Source of the DNA: Moorella mulderi DSM 14980
GTDB lineage: Bacteria > Bacillota > DSM-521 > Neomoorellales > Neomoorellaceae
Assembly: GCF_001594015.1 (NCBI RefSeq)
Contig: NZ_LTBC01000007.1
Span: 50,095 to 114,094, forward strand
Direction of reading: 5' to 3'
Length of the DNA stretch: 64,000 bases
The notes below the pieces were generated by a model. It ran no database searches, was not told where the DNA came from, and saw only the letters and a program-made list of their open reading frames with translations. How positions within the stretch are numbered: position 1 is the first letter of the stretch; each line of letters begins with the position of its first letter. This document shows positions 17,539-26,718 of the stretch, piece by piece. Both the position numbers and the translations under genes were made by a program.

Positions 17539-18588
17539 TTATTGCAATGTTATATTCAGGTCTTTAATCAGCTTGCCGAAATAGTCATAGGCCTCTTTGA
17601 AGAATTTCTGATATTCTTCGGGACCCATATAAAGGATGGGCTGATTGAGATTCTTCATCGACTCTTTAAACTCGGGATCTTCGCTTACCTTTTTCAGCAC
17701 GCCAGCCAGATAATCAACCACTTCTTTAGGAGTTCCGGCCGGAGCGGCAATACCCTTCACCGAGCCCCAACTGTAGAAGTTTATGCCCTGTTCTTTTAAT
17801 GTCGGCACGTCCGGGAAGGCGGGATCGCGCTCCGGTAGATCTACAGCCAGAGGACGCAGCCTGCCAGCCTGAATATGTGGCGCCACTTCGTTGCCGGAAC
17901 CGCCGCCTACGATGGCATGCCCGCCGATCAGGTCGGTAATGGCCTGGGCGCCACCCTGATGGGGTATGGGAACGATGTTAATGCCAGTAACTTTGCCGAT
18001 CCCGCGCATGGTGATATTGACGTTGCCCGTAGCCGTCGATACGCTGGCGGTGACGGGCTGATTACTAGTTTTAGCCCAATCAATAAGCTCCTTCATTGAT
18101 TTAAACTGGGAGTTGCCAGGGACACAAATAATGGTTGAGTGGATCGACATCCTTGCAATAGGCGTGAAATCCTTCAGAGGATCGTAGGGTACTTTTTGCA
18201 ACTGGGGACCGATCAAGTCTTCCCCTGAACCGTAGCCTATCATTAAGGTGTAACCGTCGGGCTTGGAAGTTTTGACAAATTCCCGACCTACAACAGCGCC
18301 AGCGCCCGGTTTGTTAACAATCATGACGGGCTGCGGGCAGTATTTGGTCCACACCTTTTCAATGGCCCGGGCCAGGGCATCGGTAGAACCGCCTGCCGCA
18401 TAAGGAACGATAATGGTGATGGGTTTTTCTGGATATTTACTGCTTGTTGCCGCAGCCCCTTCGTTCTTCTCTTGAGAAGGGGTATTGTTCTGAGTAGCAG
18501 ATTTACCGCCGCAGCCGCTGGCAATAAGGAGCACCAGCAGGGCGACCATCAACAGACCCAATATTCTCCAGGCTTTCTTACGATACAT
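17539..18588 (-). CDS. tctC: Tripartite tricarboxylate transporter substrate-binding lipoprotein
   Basis: 349 aa. The signal peptide ends in a lipobox (LLIASGC, Cys near residue 26), so the protein is anchored outside the membrane. The mature part has the Bug/TctC fold signatures PITIIVPYAAGGSTDALAR and VNKPGAGAVVGREF, and later YGSGEDL. TctC captures carboxylates and hands them to TctAB. Upstream are tctA and tctB. The ligand is unknown; a hydroxy-dicarboxylate or sugar acid fits the operon's enzymes. Confidence 0.93.
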   Translation of the reverse strand: MYRKKAWRILGLLMVALLVLLIASGCGGKSATQNNTPSQEKNEGAAATSSKYPEKPITIIVPYAAGGSTDALARAIEKVWTKYCPQPVMIVNKPGAGAVVGREFVKTSKPDGYTLMIGYGSGEDLIGPQLQKVPYDPLKDFTPIARMSIHSTIICVPGNSQFKSMKELIDWAKTSNQPVTASVSTATGNVNITMRGIGKVTGINIVPIPHQGGAQAITDLIGGHAIVGGGSGNEVAPHIQAGRLRPLAVDLPERDPAFPDVPTLKEQGINFYSWGSVKGIAAPAGTPKEVVDYLAGVLKKVSEDPEFKESMKNLNQPILYMGPEEYQKFFKEAYDYFGKLIKDLNITLQ

Positions 18589-18649
18589 TTTAATTCTCTA
18601 CCCCTTTCCATTAAGTTTATTTCCCGTAGATAGCTTTACGAAGGCTGTA

Positions 18650-20173
18650 TTAAACTTCGCCGGTGCTCATTTCCGGCGAAACCTTCGACCTTTTTCGCTG
18701 ACGTAACGATTGCAGACCTTGTGCAATCACCAGAGCTATAAAGATAGCGAACAAAGTCGCCGCTATTGGTCGGGTAAAAAAGATGGCCATACTGCCGCCC
18801 GACATCAAAAGAGACTGCCTTAAAGAATTCTCAATTATGGGGGCAAGTACAAAGGCTAAAGGTAACGGACCCGGCTCAAAATCGAGTTTGCGCATAAAAT
18901 AGCCCAGGAGGCCGAAGAACAGTAAGGCATATATATTGAAGGTATCGTTGGCAATGCTGTAGACGCCTACACAGGTGAACAATACCACCGCCGGTGCCAG
19001 AATCCCAAAAGGAACCTTCAAAAGTTGAACCCAGAGACCCACAAGGGGTAGATTGAGGGCCAACAACATCAGATTGCCTATATACATCGAAGCGATAACT
19101 CCCCAAAAGACGTCGGCGTGCTCTTTTACCAGGAAAGGTCCGGGTGTTACCCCCTGGATCATCAGCGCTGCAAAAATCATGGCGATAGAGGCATTACCGG
19201 GGATACCCAGGGTTAACAGGGGTATAAATGAGGCGCTAGAGGCAGCGTTATTCGCGGATTCCGGACCTGCTACACCGCAGATGGCCCCCTGGCCGAATTC
19301 TTCCGGTTTCTTGGAGCACCTCTTTTCCACGGCGTAGGACGCCAAGGAAGCAATTACGGCCCCACCGCCGGGAAGGATGCCAACGAAAAAGCCGATTAAC
19401 GAACCGCGAATAATCGCCCATTTCGCTTCTATGAAATCTTTTATGGTAGGAAAAACTTTGCCGATTTTTGTAGTTACAATCTCACCTTTAATGTTTTGTT
19501 CCAGGCTATATAAAATCTCGCCGATGCCGAATACCCCCATGGCCAGAGTTACAAAATCAAAACCGCCTTGAAGGCCTATAATTCCACCGGCAAAACGGAC
19601 CTTACCGGTAATGGGATCAAGACCGACGCTCGCCAGCAAAAGACCGATGAGTAAGGCAATAAGCCCCTTTACTATGGACGATCCCGAAAGAAATACCGCC
19701 AGCAAGAGCCCCACAAGGGTGAGGGCAAAGTACTCCGGGGGCCCAAAGCGCAGGGCAAATTCGGCCAGGGGAGGGGCGACTATGCTCAAACCAATCACCC
19801 CGATAGTGCCGGCGATAAAAGAGCCAATGGCGGCAATTCCCAACGCCGCTCCTGCCCGACCTTTCAAAGCCATTTTATAGCCATCTATCGCGGTAACTAC
19901 CGATGCCGCCTCACCCGGCAAGTTAAGGAGAATCGAAGTCGTCGACCCGCCGTACATCGAACCGTAATAAATTCCGGCCAAAAAAATTATTGATGTCGCC
20001 GGTGAACTCATTTTATAAACTACCGGTAAGAGTAGTGATATTGTAGCCGCCGGGCCGAGGCCGGGAAGGACGCCGATGGCCGTGCCGAGCAAGCAGCCTA
20101 AAAAGGCAAATAAAAGGTTGTAGCCCTGCAGGGCAATGGAGAATCCGTTAAAAAGACCTTCAAAAATGCCCAT
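18650..20173 (-). CDS. tctA: Tripartite tricarboxylate transporter large membrane subunit
   Basis: 507 aa, about 12 transmembrane segments. The family signature GVLPGLGPAATISLLLP is near residue 38 and repeats later as GILPGGGAVIASL. YGGSTTSILLNLPGEA is the highly conserved TctA block. Together with TctB it forms the ion-coupled permease in the cytoplasmic membrane. It sits between tctB (11 bp upstream) and tctC. Confidence 0.95.
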   Translation of the reverse strand: MGIFEGLFNGFSIALQGYNLLFAFLGCLLGTAIGVLPGLGPAATISLLLPVVYKMSSPATSIIFLAGIYYGSMYGGSTTSILLNLPGEAASVVTAIDGYKMALKGRAGAALGIAAIGSFIAGTIGVIGLSIVAPPLAEFALRFGPPEYFALTLVGLLLAVFLSGSSIVKGLIALLIGLLLASVGLDPITGKVRFAGGIIGLQGGFDFVTLAMGVFGIGEILYSLEQNIKGEIVTTKIGKVFPTIKDFIEAKWAIIRGSLIGFFVGILPGGGAVIASLASYAVEKRCSKKPEEFGQGAICGVAGPESANNAASSASFIPLLTLGIPGNASIAMIFAALMIQGVTPGPFLVKEHADVFWGVIASMYIGNLMLLALNLPLVGLWVQLLKVPFGILAPAVVLFTCVGVYSIANDTFNIYALLFFGLLGYFMRKLDFEPGPLPLAFVLAPIIENSLRQSLLMSGGSMAIFFTRPIAATLFAIFIALVIAQGLQSLRQRKRSKVSPEMSTGEV

Positions 20174-20184
20174 TACTTGCCCCC

Positions 20185-20637
20185 CTATAGAGCGAAAATG
20201 CCTGCCGGAAGCGGGACCCCCAGCATATGCTCAAAAATTAAATATAATGAAATGGTCCCGAAGACGGAAATAACCAATGTTTTCAACCATTTTTCATGCT
20301 CCAAAAGCTTTTCCCATACCAGAAGAAATATAAAAGTAGCAAGTAAATATCCTAATTTTTCCATAATAAAGCCGTATAATCCTATAATTATGACAGCTAT
20401 TAAGGGATTTACCCATTGCAGGGGTTCCCAAAAAGGTTGCGGCCGGTCATCAGCACCCAAATTACTGATTACCAGCACCAGGCTGAATATTACCATCAGT
20501 AAACTGTACCAAAAGGGCAAAAAGCCAGAATCCGGATTATGATAATTTCCAAGTTTAAGCACCATAACAGAGTCGACCATTATAGCCACGCCAACGATGA
20601 TTAAAAAGACGCCCGTGGTCCTTATATGTTTCTTCAC
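20185..20637 (-). CDS. tctB: Tripartite tricarboxylate transporter small membrane subunit
   Basis: About 150 aa with four transmembrane segments (TGVFLIIVGVAIMVDSVMVL; LLMVIFSLVLVIS; AVIIIGLYGFIM; TLVISVFGTISLYLIF). The conserved DSGFLPFWYSLLM is typical of TctB. The true start is one of the GTG codons at 20646, 20643 or 20637, because upstream codons lie inside the larA-like gene. The ribosome-binding site is only a G-rich stretch. It is the expected partner of TctA. Confidence 0.88.
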   Translation of the reverse strand: MKKHIRTTGVFLIIVGVAIMVDSVMVLKLGNYHNPDSGFLPFWYSLLMVIFSLVLVISNLGADDRPQPFWEPLQWVNPLIAVIIIGLYGFIMEKLGYLLATFIFLLVWEKLLEHEKWLKTLVISVFGTISLYLIFEHMLGVPLPAGIFAL

Positions 20638-20662
20638 CGCCACCACCCCCGGCTGGATAAAA

Positions 20663-21949
20663 TTATAAGAGTTGCTGTTTTCGCAAAATGGGCAGAGTAA
20701 GAAGGGCATCCGGGATTATAATTACCCTCACACCGGTTCTACCCGCAATTTCCCTGTTCACTGCCTCCTGCAAAGTAGGCATGGCTTCTAAATATATCTT
20801 TTTTAATTCTCCTGCAGGAATTTCACAATCGGTCACAACCACCCGCGCCTGTTTTAGAACCCAAGCCAAAATTAGTGCTTTTTGATCCCCGGGGGCAAAA
20901 CCCTCCTTCGCGGCATGTTCAATAATGTCGTCAGGCCCACCGGACGCGGCCATCCACTCCACGTAGCCGGGGTGGCCGAAGCCGTCTTCACAGCTGGCCG
21001 GGATAATGATCACCCCGCCTTTTTTCACCACCGGCCGGGGCCCGAAGACAGACGTGTTGGCTGCCCTGGTGGCCTGGTAGAGGTCGCGGTTTTTGGGGTA
21101 ACTAACGCCGGCAATGACAATATCCGCCTGATGATTGATCTCCACCTCATACATGGCCCGCGCCGTCTTGACGCCTTCCAGGAAAGCCGCCACCGGGTGC
21201 CCGGCCACCACCCGGACCAATTCTTTATTGCCGGTCTGGACTACGTTGACGATAAAGTCAAGGCCAATAGCCAGTGTGGCCTCAGTTAAAAAATCCCGGA
21301 AAGTATTGCCCTCAACCACCCCCAGACGGGTTTCTGCCATTATCTCGAAATTATGGGTTGCCGCTATAGTCTCCGCCCCGGCTACACCAACAGCCACGCT
21401 TTTTACGCCGCCGCTGTAGCCGGCCAAGAGGTGGGTCTCGATAACCCCGGTGGAGATTTTAATATCTGCTGCGGCCACATATTTATTGACTACCAGAGGT
21501 ATGCCTCTTTTGGATTTTCCGAGGTGCACCAGCCCCCCTTTATCCCAGGCGTTATGGTTGACGAAGCGCAGGCGGGTGACGTTTTCCTCGCCAAACATGT
21601 CAACAAGCTCTTCGCGGGTATTGGGCCTGTGGGTCCCGGTAGCCACCACTACGGTGATATCATGAAGGCGGATACCGCCAGCCAGCAATTCTTCTATTAA
21701 AACAGACAGGATAATTTCCTCCGGTAGTTTCCGGGTAATATCGGTAACGATTATAGCCACCTTCTGCCCTGGTCGCACCATATCTTTCAGGCGCCGGCAG
21801 CCAATAGGGTTGGCGACAGCCTCCCTGATCGCCCGTTCCGTGTCGGGAAGGATCGGCAGCTTCCGGGACTCAACGACGGTCACATCTACTCCATCCGGTA
21901 TCTCAAATTCCACCATTTTTTTACCATTGGGGACGGAATACCTGGCCAC
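20663..21949 (-). CDS. LarA-family (nickel-dependent lactate racemase-like) protein
   Basis: 428 aa from the GTG at 21949, with AAGGAGG 9 nt upstream. LarA signatures are present: VTDITRK, VATGTHRPNT, GVIETHLLAGYSGGVKSVAVG (the pincer-cofactor Lys/His region) and VVTDCEIPAGE. LarA enzymes racemise or epimerise 2-hydroxyacids with a nickel pincer cofactor made by LarBCE, which are not in this window. In this operon, with a hydroxyacid dehydrogenase next to it, a 2-hydroxyacid racemase feeding one stereoisomer to the dehydrogenase is plausible. A decayed paralogue lies at 26719-28013. Confidence 0.87.
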   Translation of the reverse strand: MARYSVPNGKKMVEFEIPDGVDVTVVESRKLPILPDTERAIREAVANPIGCRRLKDMVRPGQKVAIIVTDITRKLPEEIILSVLIEELLAGGIRLHDITVVVATGTHRPNTREELVDMFGEENVTRLRFVNHNAWDKGGLVHLGKSKRGIPLVVNKYVAAADIKISTGVIETHLLAGYSGGVKSVAVGVAGAETIAATHNFEIMAETRLGVVEGNTFRDFLTEATLAIGLDFIVNVVQTGNKELVRVVAGHPVAAFLEGVKTARAMYEVEINHQADIVIAGVSYPKNRDLYQATRAANTSVFGPRPVVKKGGVIIIPASCEDGFGHPGYVEWMAASGGPDDIIEHAAKEGFAPGDQKALILAWVLKQARVVVTDCEIPAGELKKIYLEAMPTLQEAVNREIAGRTGVRVIIIPDALLTLPILRKQQLL

Positions 21950-22038
21950 TAATAAATTCCTCCTTGCAGTCGACCCGCCACGTCCTATTTTGTCCTGCAA
22001 GCAACCCCCTTTAGGCCCTTTGCTTAGCAGGTAAATTT

Positions 22039-23010
22039 TTACTGCTGTTGCTTTAAAACTTCCGTGTTAACCACAAATTGTGGCTCTCGGCCAGTGAGTA
22101 CCTCAACTACCCCCCGGGCCGCGCCGGTAGCCATCCTGACCACGCATTCCTGAGTCAGGGCCGCGCTATGGGGAGAAAGCAGCACATTATCGAGCTCAAA
22201 TAACGGATGATTTCGTGAGGGGGGCTCTTCCTCGAAAACATCCAGGGCGGCGCCGGCAATGGCGCCATCTTTAAGAACGCGATACAGAGCCTCCTCGTCC
22301 ACCACGCCACCACGGGAGAAGTTCACCAGGAAAGCCGAAGATTTCATCAGGGCCAGCCTGGCGCCATTTACCAGGCCCCTGGTCTCAGCCGTGAGGGGAG
22401 TGTGAATGGATATAACATCAGCTTCCCGGAAGATGCGGTCCAAATCCTCATATAATACGGCTCCATTTTTCGCCGCCACTTCGGGCCGCACATAAGGATC
22501 GAACGCGATTACCTGCATGTTAAAGGCGGCGGCAGCCTTCCTGGCTACCATGCTCCCGATCCTGCCCAAACCTATCAGGCCCAGCACCTTGCCGTCCAGG
22601 TCCACGGCCTTGTATTCATTCCTGGCTTCCCAGTCGCCCCGGCGGGTGGCCCGGTCCATAGGGAGCACCATCTTGGCCAGGGCACCTATGGCGGTAAGGG
22701 TATGCTCAGCAACGGAAACGGCATTGGCATCCGGCGTATTGAGTACCAGGATACCCCTTTCCGTAGCTGCCCGAAGATCGATGTTATCCACGCCCACCCC
22801 GTGGCGGGCAATGACTTTCAGGCTGTCGGCAGCCGCAATTATTTCCCGGGTGAAAGGCGCCGTGCGCACGATAACGCCTTCCACACCCTTGATCTCGCGT
22901 TTAACTGTTTCTACCGACGGGTCGGGAGCGACCCGCACCTCGAACCGGTCGTCAAACACCTTCAGGCCGCTTTCGTGGATCGGCTGGACGATCAAGACTT
23001 TTTTCTTCAT
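22039..23010 (-). CDS. D-2-hydroxyacid dehydrogenase (SerA/phosphoglycerate dehydrogenase family)
   Basis: 323 aa. The NAD motif GLIGLGRIGSMVARKA is near residue 145. The catalytic Arg is in VNFSRGGVVDE, Glu in ALDVFEEEPP and His in LSPHSAAL. There is no C-terminal ACT domain, so it is a short-type dehydrogenase rather than a regulated SerA. It probably oxidises or reduces a D-2-hydroxyacid in the operon's pathway. A truncated, frameshifted paralogue lies at 26349-26713. Confidence 0.9.
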   Translation of the reverse strand: MKKKVLIVQPIHESGLKVFDDRFEVRVAPDPSVETVKREIKGVEGVIVRTAPFTREIIAAADSLKVIARHGVGVDNIDLRAATERGILVLNTPDANAVSVAEHTLTAIGALAKMVLPMDRATRRGDWEARNEYKAVDLDGKVLGLIGLGRIGSMVARKAAAAFNMQVIAFDPYVRPEVAAKNGAVLYEDLDRIFREADVISIHTPLTAETRGLVNGARLALMKSSAFLVNFSRGGVVDEEALYRVLKDGAIAGAALDVFEEEPPSRNHPLFELDNVLLSPHSAALTQECVVRMATGAARGVVEVLTGREPQFVVNTEVLKQQQ

Positions 23011-23028
23011 ATGACCTTTCGCACCACC

Positions 23029-23928
23029 CTATGCTTTAACTACGCCCATATCCTGCAAGACCTGCCGCAGGCGAGCCCGGTTTTCTTCAGTCAGGGGACC
23101 AACGGGCCGGATGGCCTTACCCGCGTCGATGCCGATCATATTCAAGGCTTCCTTGATCACCACGGGAAAGGTGCCCAGTTCAAAGGCCAGGCGCAGCGGT
23201 GCCAGGCGGTACTGGGCCTCCAGGGCGCGCCGGTGATCGCCGGCCATAAAGGCTTCATAAATTTCTACCACCAGGCGGGGTTCTACGTTGGCCGTGGCCG
23301 TAATGGAGCCGGTACCGCCGTAGCAGAGGGTGGCATAGATGAGGGTGTCCCGGCCGGCCAGGACAGAAAAGTCCATATCCCGCGTGACCCTGATGTATTC
23401 GGCCGTGAGGGTCATGTCGCCGCTGGAGTCCTTGATGCCGACAATGTTGTCTACTGCGGCCAGCTCTTTGACGGTTTCTACCGCAATAGGCACCTTGGTC
23501 CTGCCCGGATTGGAGTAAAGCAATACCGGCAGGTCGGGGACGGCCCGGGCTATGTCCAGGTAAAACCCGATAACCTCCTTCTGGCTCAGGTTGGTGAAAA
23601 AGGGCGTCAGGATGGATACGGCGTCAACGCCCAGGTCGCGGGCCATTTTAGTCGTTTCTATAGCTTCCTTCGTTGTCAGTGCCGCCGTACCTGCGTAAAC
23701 AGGAACGCGGCCACGGGTTTCGTCGATCACTATTTCAATAACTTTCTTCTTTTGTTCCATAGTGAGGGCAAAAAACTCGCCCTGGCTGCCTACCGGGAAA
23801 AGGCCGTGTACCCCGCCGTCAATTAAATGATTGACCAGCTTGCGCAGCGCGCCTTCGTTGATGTTTCCCCACTCGTCCGTGGGCGTGGCCATAGCCGGGA
23901 TAATGCCCCTGGGTACAAATTTTGCCAT
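23029..23928 (-). CDS. Dihydrodipicolinate synthase/N-acetylneuraminate lyase family aldolase
   Basis: 299 aa TIM barrel from the ATG at 23928 (GGGGGT 7 nt upstream; a start at 23943 would use the same region). The catalytic Tyr is in LLYSNPGRTKVP and the Schiff-base Lys in VGIKDSSGDM; the PVGSQGEFFALT block is the DapA/NanA signature. In this setting a 2-keto-3-deoxy sugar acid aldolase or a 5-dehydro-4-deoxyglucarate dehydratase fits better than lysine synthesis. Exact substrate unknown. Confidence 0.88.
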   Translation of the reverse strand: MAKFVPRGIIPAMATPTDEWGNINEGALRKLVNHLIDGGVHGLFPVGSQGEFFALTMEQKKKVIEIVIDETRGRVPVYAGTAALTTKEAIETTKMARDLGVDAVSILTPFFTNLSQKEVIGFYLDIARAVPDLPVLLYSNPGRTKVPIAVETVKELAAVDNIVGIKDSSGDMTLTAEYIRVTRDMDFSVLAGRDTLIYATLCYGGTGSITATANVEPRLVVEIYEAFMAGDHRRALEAQYRLAPLRLAFELGTFPVVIKEALNMIGIDAGKAIRPVGPLTEENRARLRQVLQDMGVVKA

Positions 23929-23955
23929 TGCTTTTACCCCCATGATTTATCGTAT

Positions 23956-24741
23956 CTAGCGCCGCGAGGCGACGTAGTCTTTTAATTCGGTAGTATACCT
24001 GCGGCCCGTGTCAACGATCATGCTGATATCGTTGGAGTAGGCTATCAGCCTCATACCCGCGTCGATCCACCTTTTGGCGCTTTCCATGTCATAGACGTGG
24101 ATACCCGGCGCCACGCCGTGATCATTGCAAACCCGGATAAACCGCTCGAGGGCGGTGGTAATCCGCGGGTCATTGGTCTGGCCAGGTATGCCGTAGGATT
24201 GGGTAAGGTCAGCAGGCCCGATAAAGGCCGCATCCACTCCATGTACACTTACGAGTTTTTCCAGGTCGCGGATGGCCGTTTCGCTTTCAATCTGGATGAC
24301 TATTAAAGTTTGTTCATTGGCCAGCTTAATATAGTCGGCTGTTTTTACCGGGGCAAAGTTGGAATGGGCACGCCGCAGGGCCATGCCGCGCTCGCCCAGG
24401 GGGTAATACTTAGTGTACTCAACAATCTTCTTTACTTCTTCTTCGCTCTCTACCTGGGGGATTAAAAGCCCCTCCGCCCCGGCATCGAGGGGCCGGGACA
24501 GGGCCAGGCGCGACAGGCCCGGTGTCCTAATAATTGTCACAATGTCAGAGGCTTTGGAGACAGCTATCATGTCGGCCACGGTTTCAATGCTGTAGGAAGA
24601 ATGCTCCATGTCAATGTAGACGAAATCATAGCCGGCTGTGGCCAGCATGGTGATAATACCCGGTCCCCGGACTTCGGAGATCATGGTGCCAATAACTACT
24701 TCGCCATTGGCCAGGGATTTTTTTACTTTGTTCTCCCGCAC
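23956..24741 (-). CDS. HpcH/HpaI family class II aldolase
   Basis: 261 aa, first gene of the operon. The motifs are those of HpaI/GarL-type aldolases: GTMISEVRGPGIITMLATAG, YIDMEHSSYSIE, IPQVESEEE, IQIESETAI and DAAFIGPADLTQSYGIPGQ (metal Glu/Asp). These enzymes cleave 2-keto-3-deoxy acids to pyruvate plus an aldehyde; GarL gives tartronate semialdehyde, which the garR and hyi products could then handle. The start is GTG at 24741 behind AAGGAG. Confidence 0.9.
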   Translation of the reverse strand: MRENKVKKSLANGEVVIGTMISEVRGPGIITMLATAGYDFVYIDMEHSSYSIETVADMIAVSKASDIVTIIRTPGLSRLALSRPLDAGAEGLLIPQVESEEEVKKIVEYTKYYPLGERGMALRRAHSNFAPVKTADYIKLANEQTLIVIQIESETAIRDLEKLVSVHGVDAAFIGPADLTQSYGIPGQTNDPRITTALERFIRVCNDHGVAPGIHVYDMESAKRWIDAGMRLIAYSNDISMIVDTGRRYTTELKDYVASRR

Positions 24742-24764
24742 AAAGGTCAGCTCCTTACTATGAG

Positions 24765-24801
24765 ATCACTTTATTATTTTGTGATTTGATGTGTCTGTCA
24801 A
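24765..24801 (-). promoter_or_regulatory. Promoter and palindromic operator of the sugar-acid/hydroxyacid operon
   Basis: On the minus strand TTGACA (24796-24801), 17-bp spacer and AATAAT (24773-24778). An inverted repeat ATCAC-N11-GTGAT (24765-24785) covers the -10 box, where a repressor would block RNA polymerase. The GntR/FCD regulator at the end of the operon is the obvious candidate; that assignment is inference. Confidence 0.75.
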
Positions 24802-24839
24802 TTATAGCTATTCGACGTTGATACGAAAATTCCTCCTTG

Positions 24840-24865
24840 CCTGGAAAAAATTTTTTAAAGCCAGG
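24840..24865. repeat. AT-core palindromic hairpin
   Basis: CCTGG-AAAAAATTTTTT-AAAG-CCAGG, between the MFS gene and the operon promoter. It is a possible bidirectional terminator, although neither side has a clean U-run beyond the stem. The rest of 24866-24948 holds nothing I can support. Confidence 0.5.
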
Positions 24866-24948
24866 GATAAAACCTATTCCCCTATCCTTTATAAATCCTC
24901 CATTCCGGCCCCAGTTTTAATGGCCGCCAGGCTTTGTTCTTCGCTACC

Positions 24949-26184
24949 TTAAGCCCGCGCCCGTTTATGGCCTCCTTCAAGGCCGCTCTCTTTGTCACCC
25001 CGCTTAGCCGGGCCGCAAACCCCGGCGAGCACCCAGATAAGGTTAACGATGAGGAGGGCGGCGGCTACGTAAAAAACTGACTGGAGACCAAAATGGGCTG
25101 ACCAAAACCCCGCAACAAGGGGCCCGGAAAAATTACCAAAGAAAAAGGCGCTGGAGGTCAAACCATAAACGCTGCCTCTTTTTTCCGCCGGGGTAAGCAA
25201 CCCTATTAAAGAGTTAGTCAGGGGCAGCAGCCCGCCCAGGAAAAAACCCTGGATAAAGCGCAGGGACATTAACAACCAGATATTCATTGTCATGCCCTGG
25301 GGAAGGTAAAACAAAGCCGCACACAGCAAGTTAAGAATTAGCAACCTTTTATATCCCGCCCGGGGGGCCAGACGCCCAGCCAGGGCGGCGCCCAGGACCG
25401 AAGAAATGCCCTGAACGGCAACTGCTACCCCGGAAAAGGTATTGAGGGCCGTAGAGGACCCCACCAGGGTTCTCACGTAGAGGGGCAAAAGGGGCTCCAC
25501 GCCCCGGGTGGCAAACTGGGAAAGGAAAATCACGGTGAACATGACCCAGATGTAAGAAGGCCAGGAGAAAAAGGAGGAGGTCGTTGCTTCTCTATTTTCT
25601 TTGGGTTGGCGGGGTTCAAAACGCTCATGGATGGCATAACTCGCGAGCAAGGTGGCCATTACTGCCATGAGGCTTCCCAGCTGCAAGACGCGGCGGTAGG
25701 GCAGGAAGTCGGAGAGAATTCCGCCTAATAAGGGCCCCAAAAGAAATCCCAACACCTGTCCTGCCTGTAATAATCCCAATGAGTAGCCTAAATAATTCTC
25801 CGGTACGCTGGTGGCTATGAGGGACATGGCGGCGGGTGAAAAACCGCTGAAGGACCCCTGGAGGATGCGAAAAATAAGGACTTGATAGATATTGGTGGCC
25901 AGGCTGGTGCAAAAAGTAAAAAGGGCAATGCTGGCGGCAGAACGGATAAGCATGGGCTTCCGTCCATAGCGGTCGGAGAGATGGCCCCAAAAAGGAGAAA
26001 GGAGCCCGGTAAAGAGGGAGGTTATGCCTAACAAAAACCCGCTCCACCTGCTCAACTCCCCCGCCCCGGTAATACCCAGCTCGGCAATATAAAAGGGTAA
26101 AAATGGAGTAACGATATGGAAAGTGGCCGTCACCATTACTTGTACGGCCACGGCGCTGTACAGGTTGGCTTTCCAACTGTTCAT
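24949..26184 (-). CDS. Major facilitator superfamily transporter
   Basis: 411 aa with about 12 transmembrane helices. The MFS motif A loop is PFWGHLSDRYGRKPMLIRSA (between TM2 and TM3), with a second copy-like segment GLLTPAEKRGSVYGLTSS in the second half. The C terminus is a short basic cytoplasmic tail. The family resembles multidrug (Bmr/TetA) efflux proteins. It stands between an intact operon and the decayed second LarA/dehydrogenase pair. Substrate unknown. Confidence 0.88.
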   Translation of the reverse strand: MNSWKANLYSAVAVQVMVTATFHIVTPFLPFYIAELGITGAGELSRWSGFLLGITSLFTGLLSPFWGHLSDRYGRKPMLIRSAASIALFTFCTSLATNIYQVLIFRILQGSFSGFSPAAMSLIATSVPENYLGYSLGLLQAGQVLGFLLGPLLGGILSDFLPYRRVLQLGSLMAVMATLLASYAIHERFEPRQPKENREATTSSFFSWPSYIWVMFTVIFLSQFATRGVEPLLPLYVRTLVGSSTALNTFSGVAVAVQGISSVLGAALAGRLAPRAGYKRLLILNLLCAALFYLPQGMTMNIWLLMSLRFIQGFFLGGLLPLTNSLIGLLTPAEKRGSVYGLTSSAFFFGNFSGPLVAGFWSAHFGLQSVFYVAAALLIVNLIWVLAGVCGPAKRGDKESGLEGGHKRARA

Positions 26185-26348
26185 ATATCGGTCCCCTTCA
26201 ATCCCGGGCTCCCATATACCGGAATAAATATAAGTTGATGGGGTTTTTTACGTATTTTGTAACGGTATATTTCAGAGCTGTCTCGCCGTCTTTAATATCT
26301 TCATCACCAATACCGGTGCCGCCCGGACGGAATGTACGTATATAGGGA
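26185..26348 (-). other. Gap upstream of the MFS gene with a 50-codon open frame lacking a start
   Basis: Between the dehydrogenase remnant and the MFS start, one minus-strand frame is open and protein-like for about 50 codons (IRTFRPGGTGIGDEDIKDG and KYTVTKYVKNPINLYLFRYM, ending at a TGA near 26205). No start codon with a ribosome-binding site was found. It may be a remnant of another gene from the decayed cluster. I do not recognise the family. Confidence 0.35.
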
Positions 26349-26713
26349 TTATTCCTGGTATATTTCCGGGTTAATTATATGAGCCGGCTTCTGTCCTTGC
26401 AGGACAGCGATAACACCCCGGGCCACACCGGTTGCCATACGAATCATGGCGTCCTCGCTCACCGCGCCCATATGGGGACTTACCACAATGTTATCTAACT
26501 CTAGTAAGGGCTCACCGGCCGGCGGCGGTTCTACAGGGAAGACATTCAGCCCAACACCGGCAATCTGCCCCTTTTTTAGGGCCCGGTAGAGGGCGGGCCC
26601 GTCAATAACCGGCCCCCTGGCCTTATTGACCAGGATGGCTGTCTTTTTCATTTCCGGTTCAACCGCTCGCTATTAATCAGGCCCCGGCTTTCCGGCGTTA
26701 AAGGACAGGTCCT
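26349..26713 (-). pseudogene. C-terminal remnant of a D-2-hydroxyacid dehydrogenase
   Basis: The last 100 codons (MKKTAILVNKARGPVIDG, NVFPVEPPPAG, VVSPHMGAVSEDAMIRMATG) match the catalytic C-terminal half of the dehydrogenase at 22039-23010. Upstream, in another frame, TCPLTPESRGLINSERLNRK continues the family sequence, so there is a frameshift near 26650. Everything N-terminal of about residue 200 is missing; the fragment abuts the stop of the larA-like pseudogene. It has lost its NAD-binding domain. Confidence 0.85.
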
Positions 26714-26718
26714 CCTTG

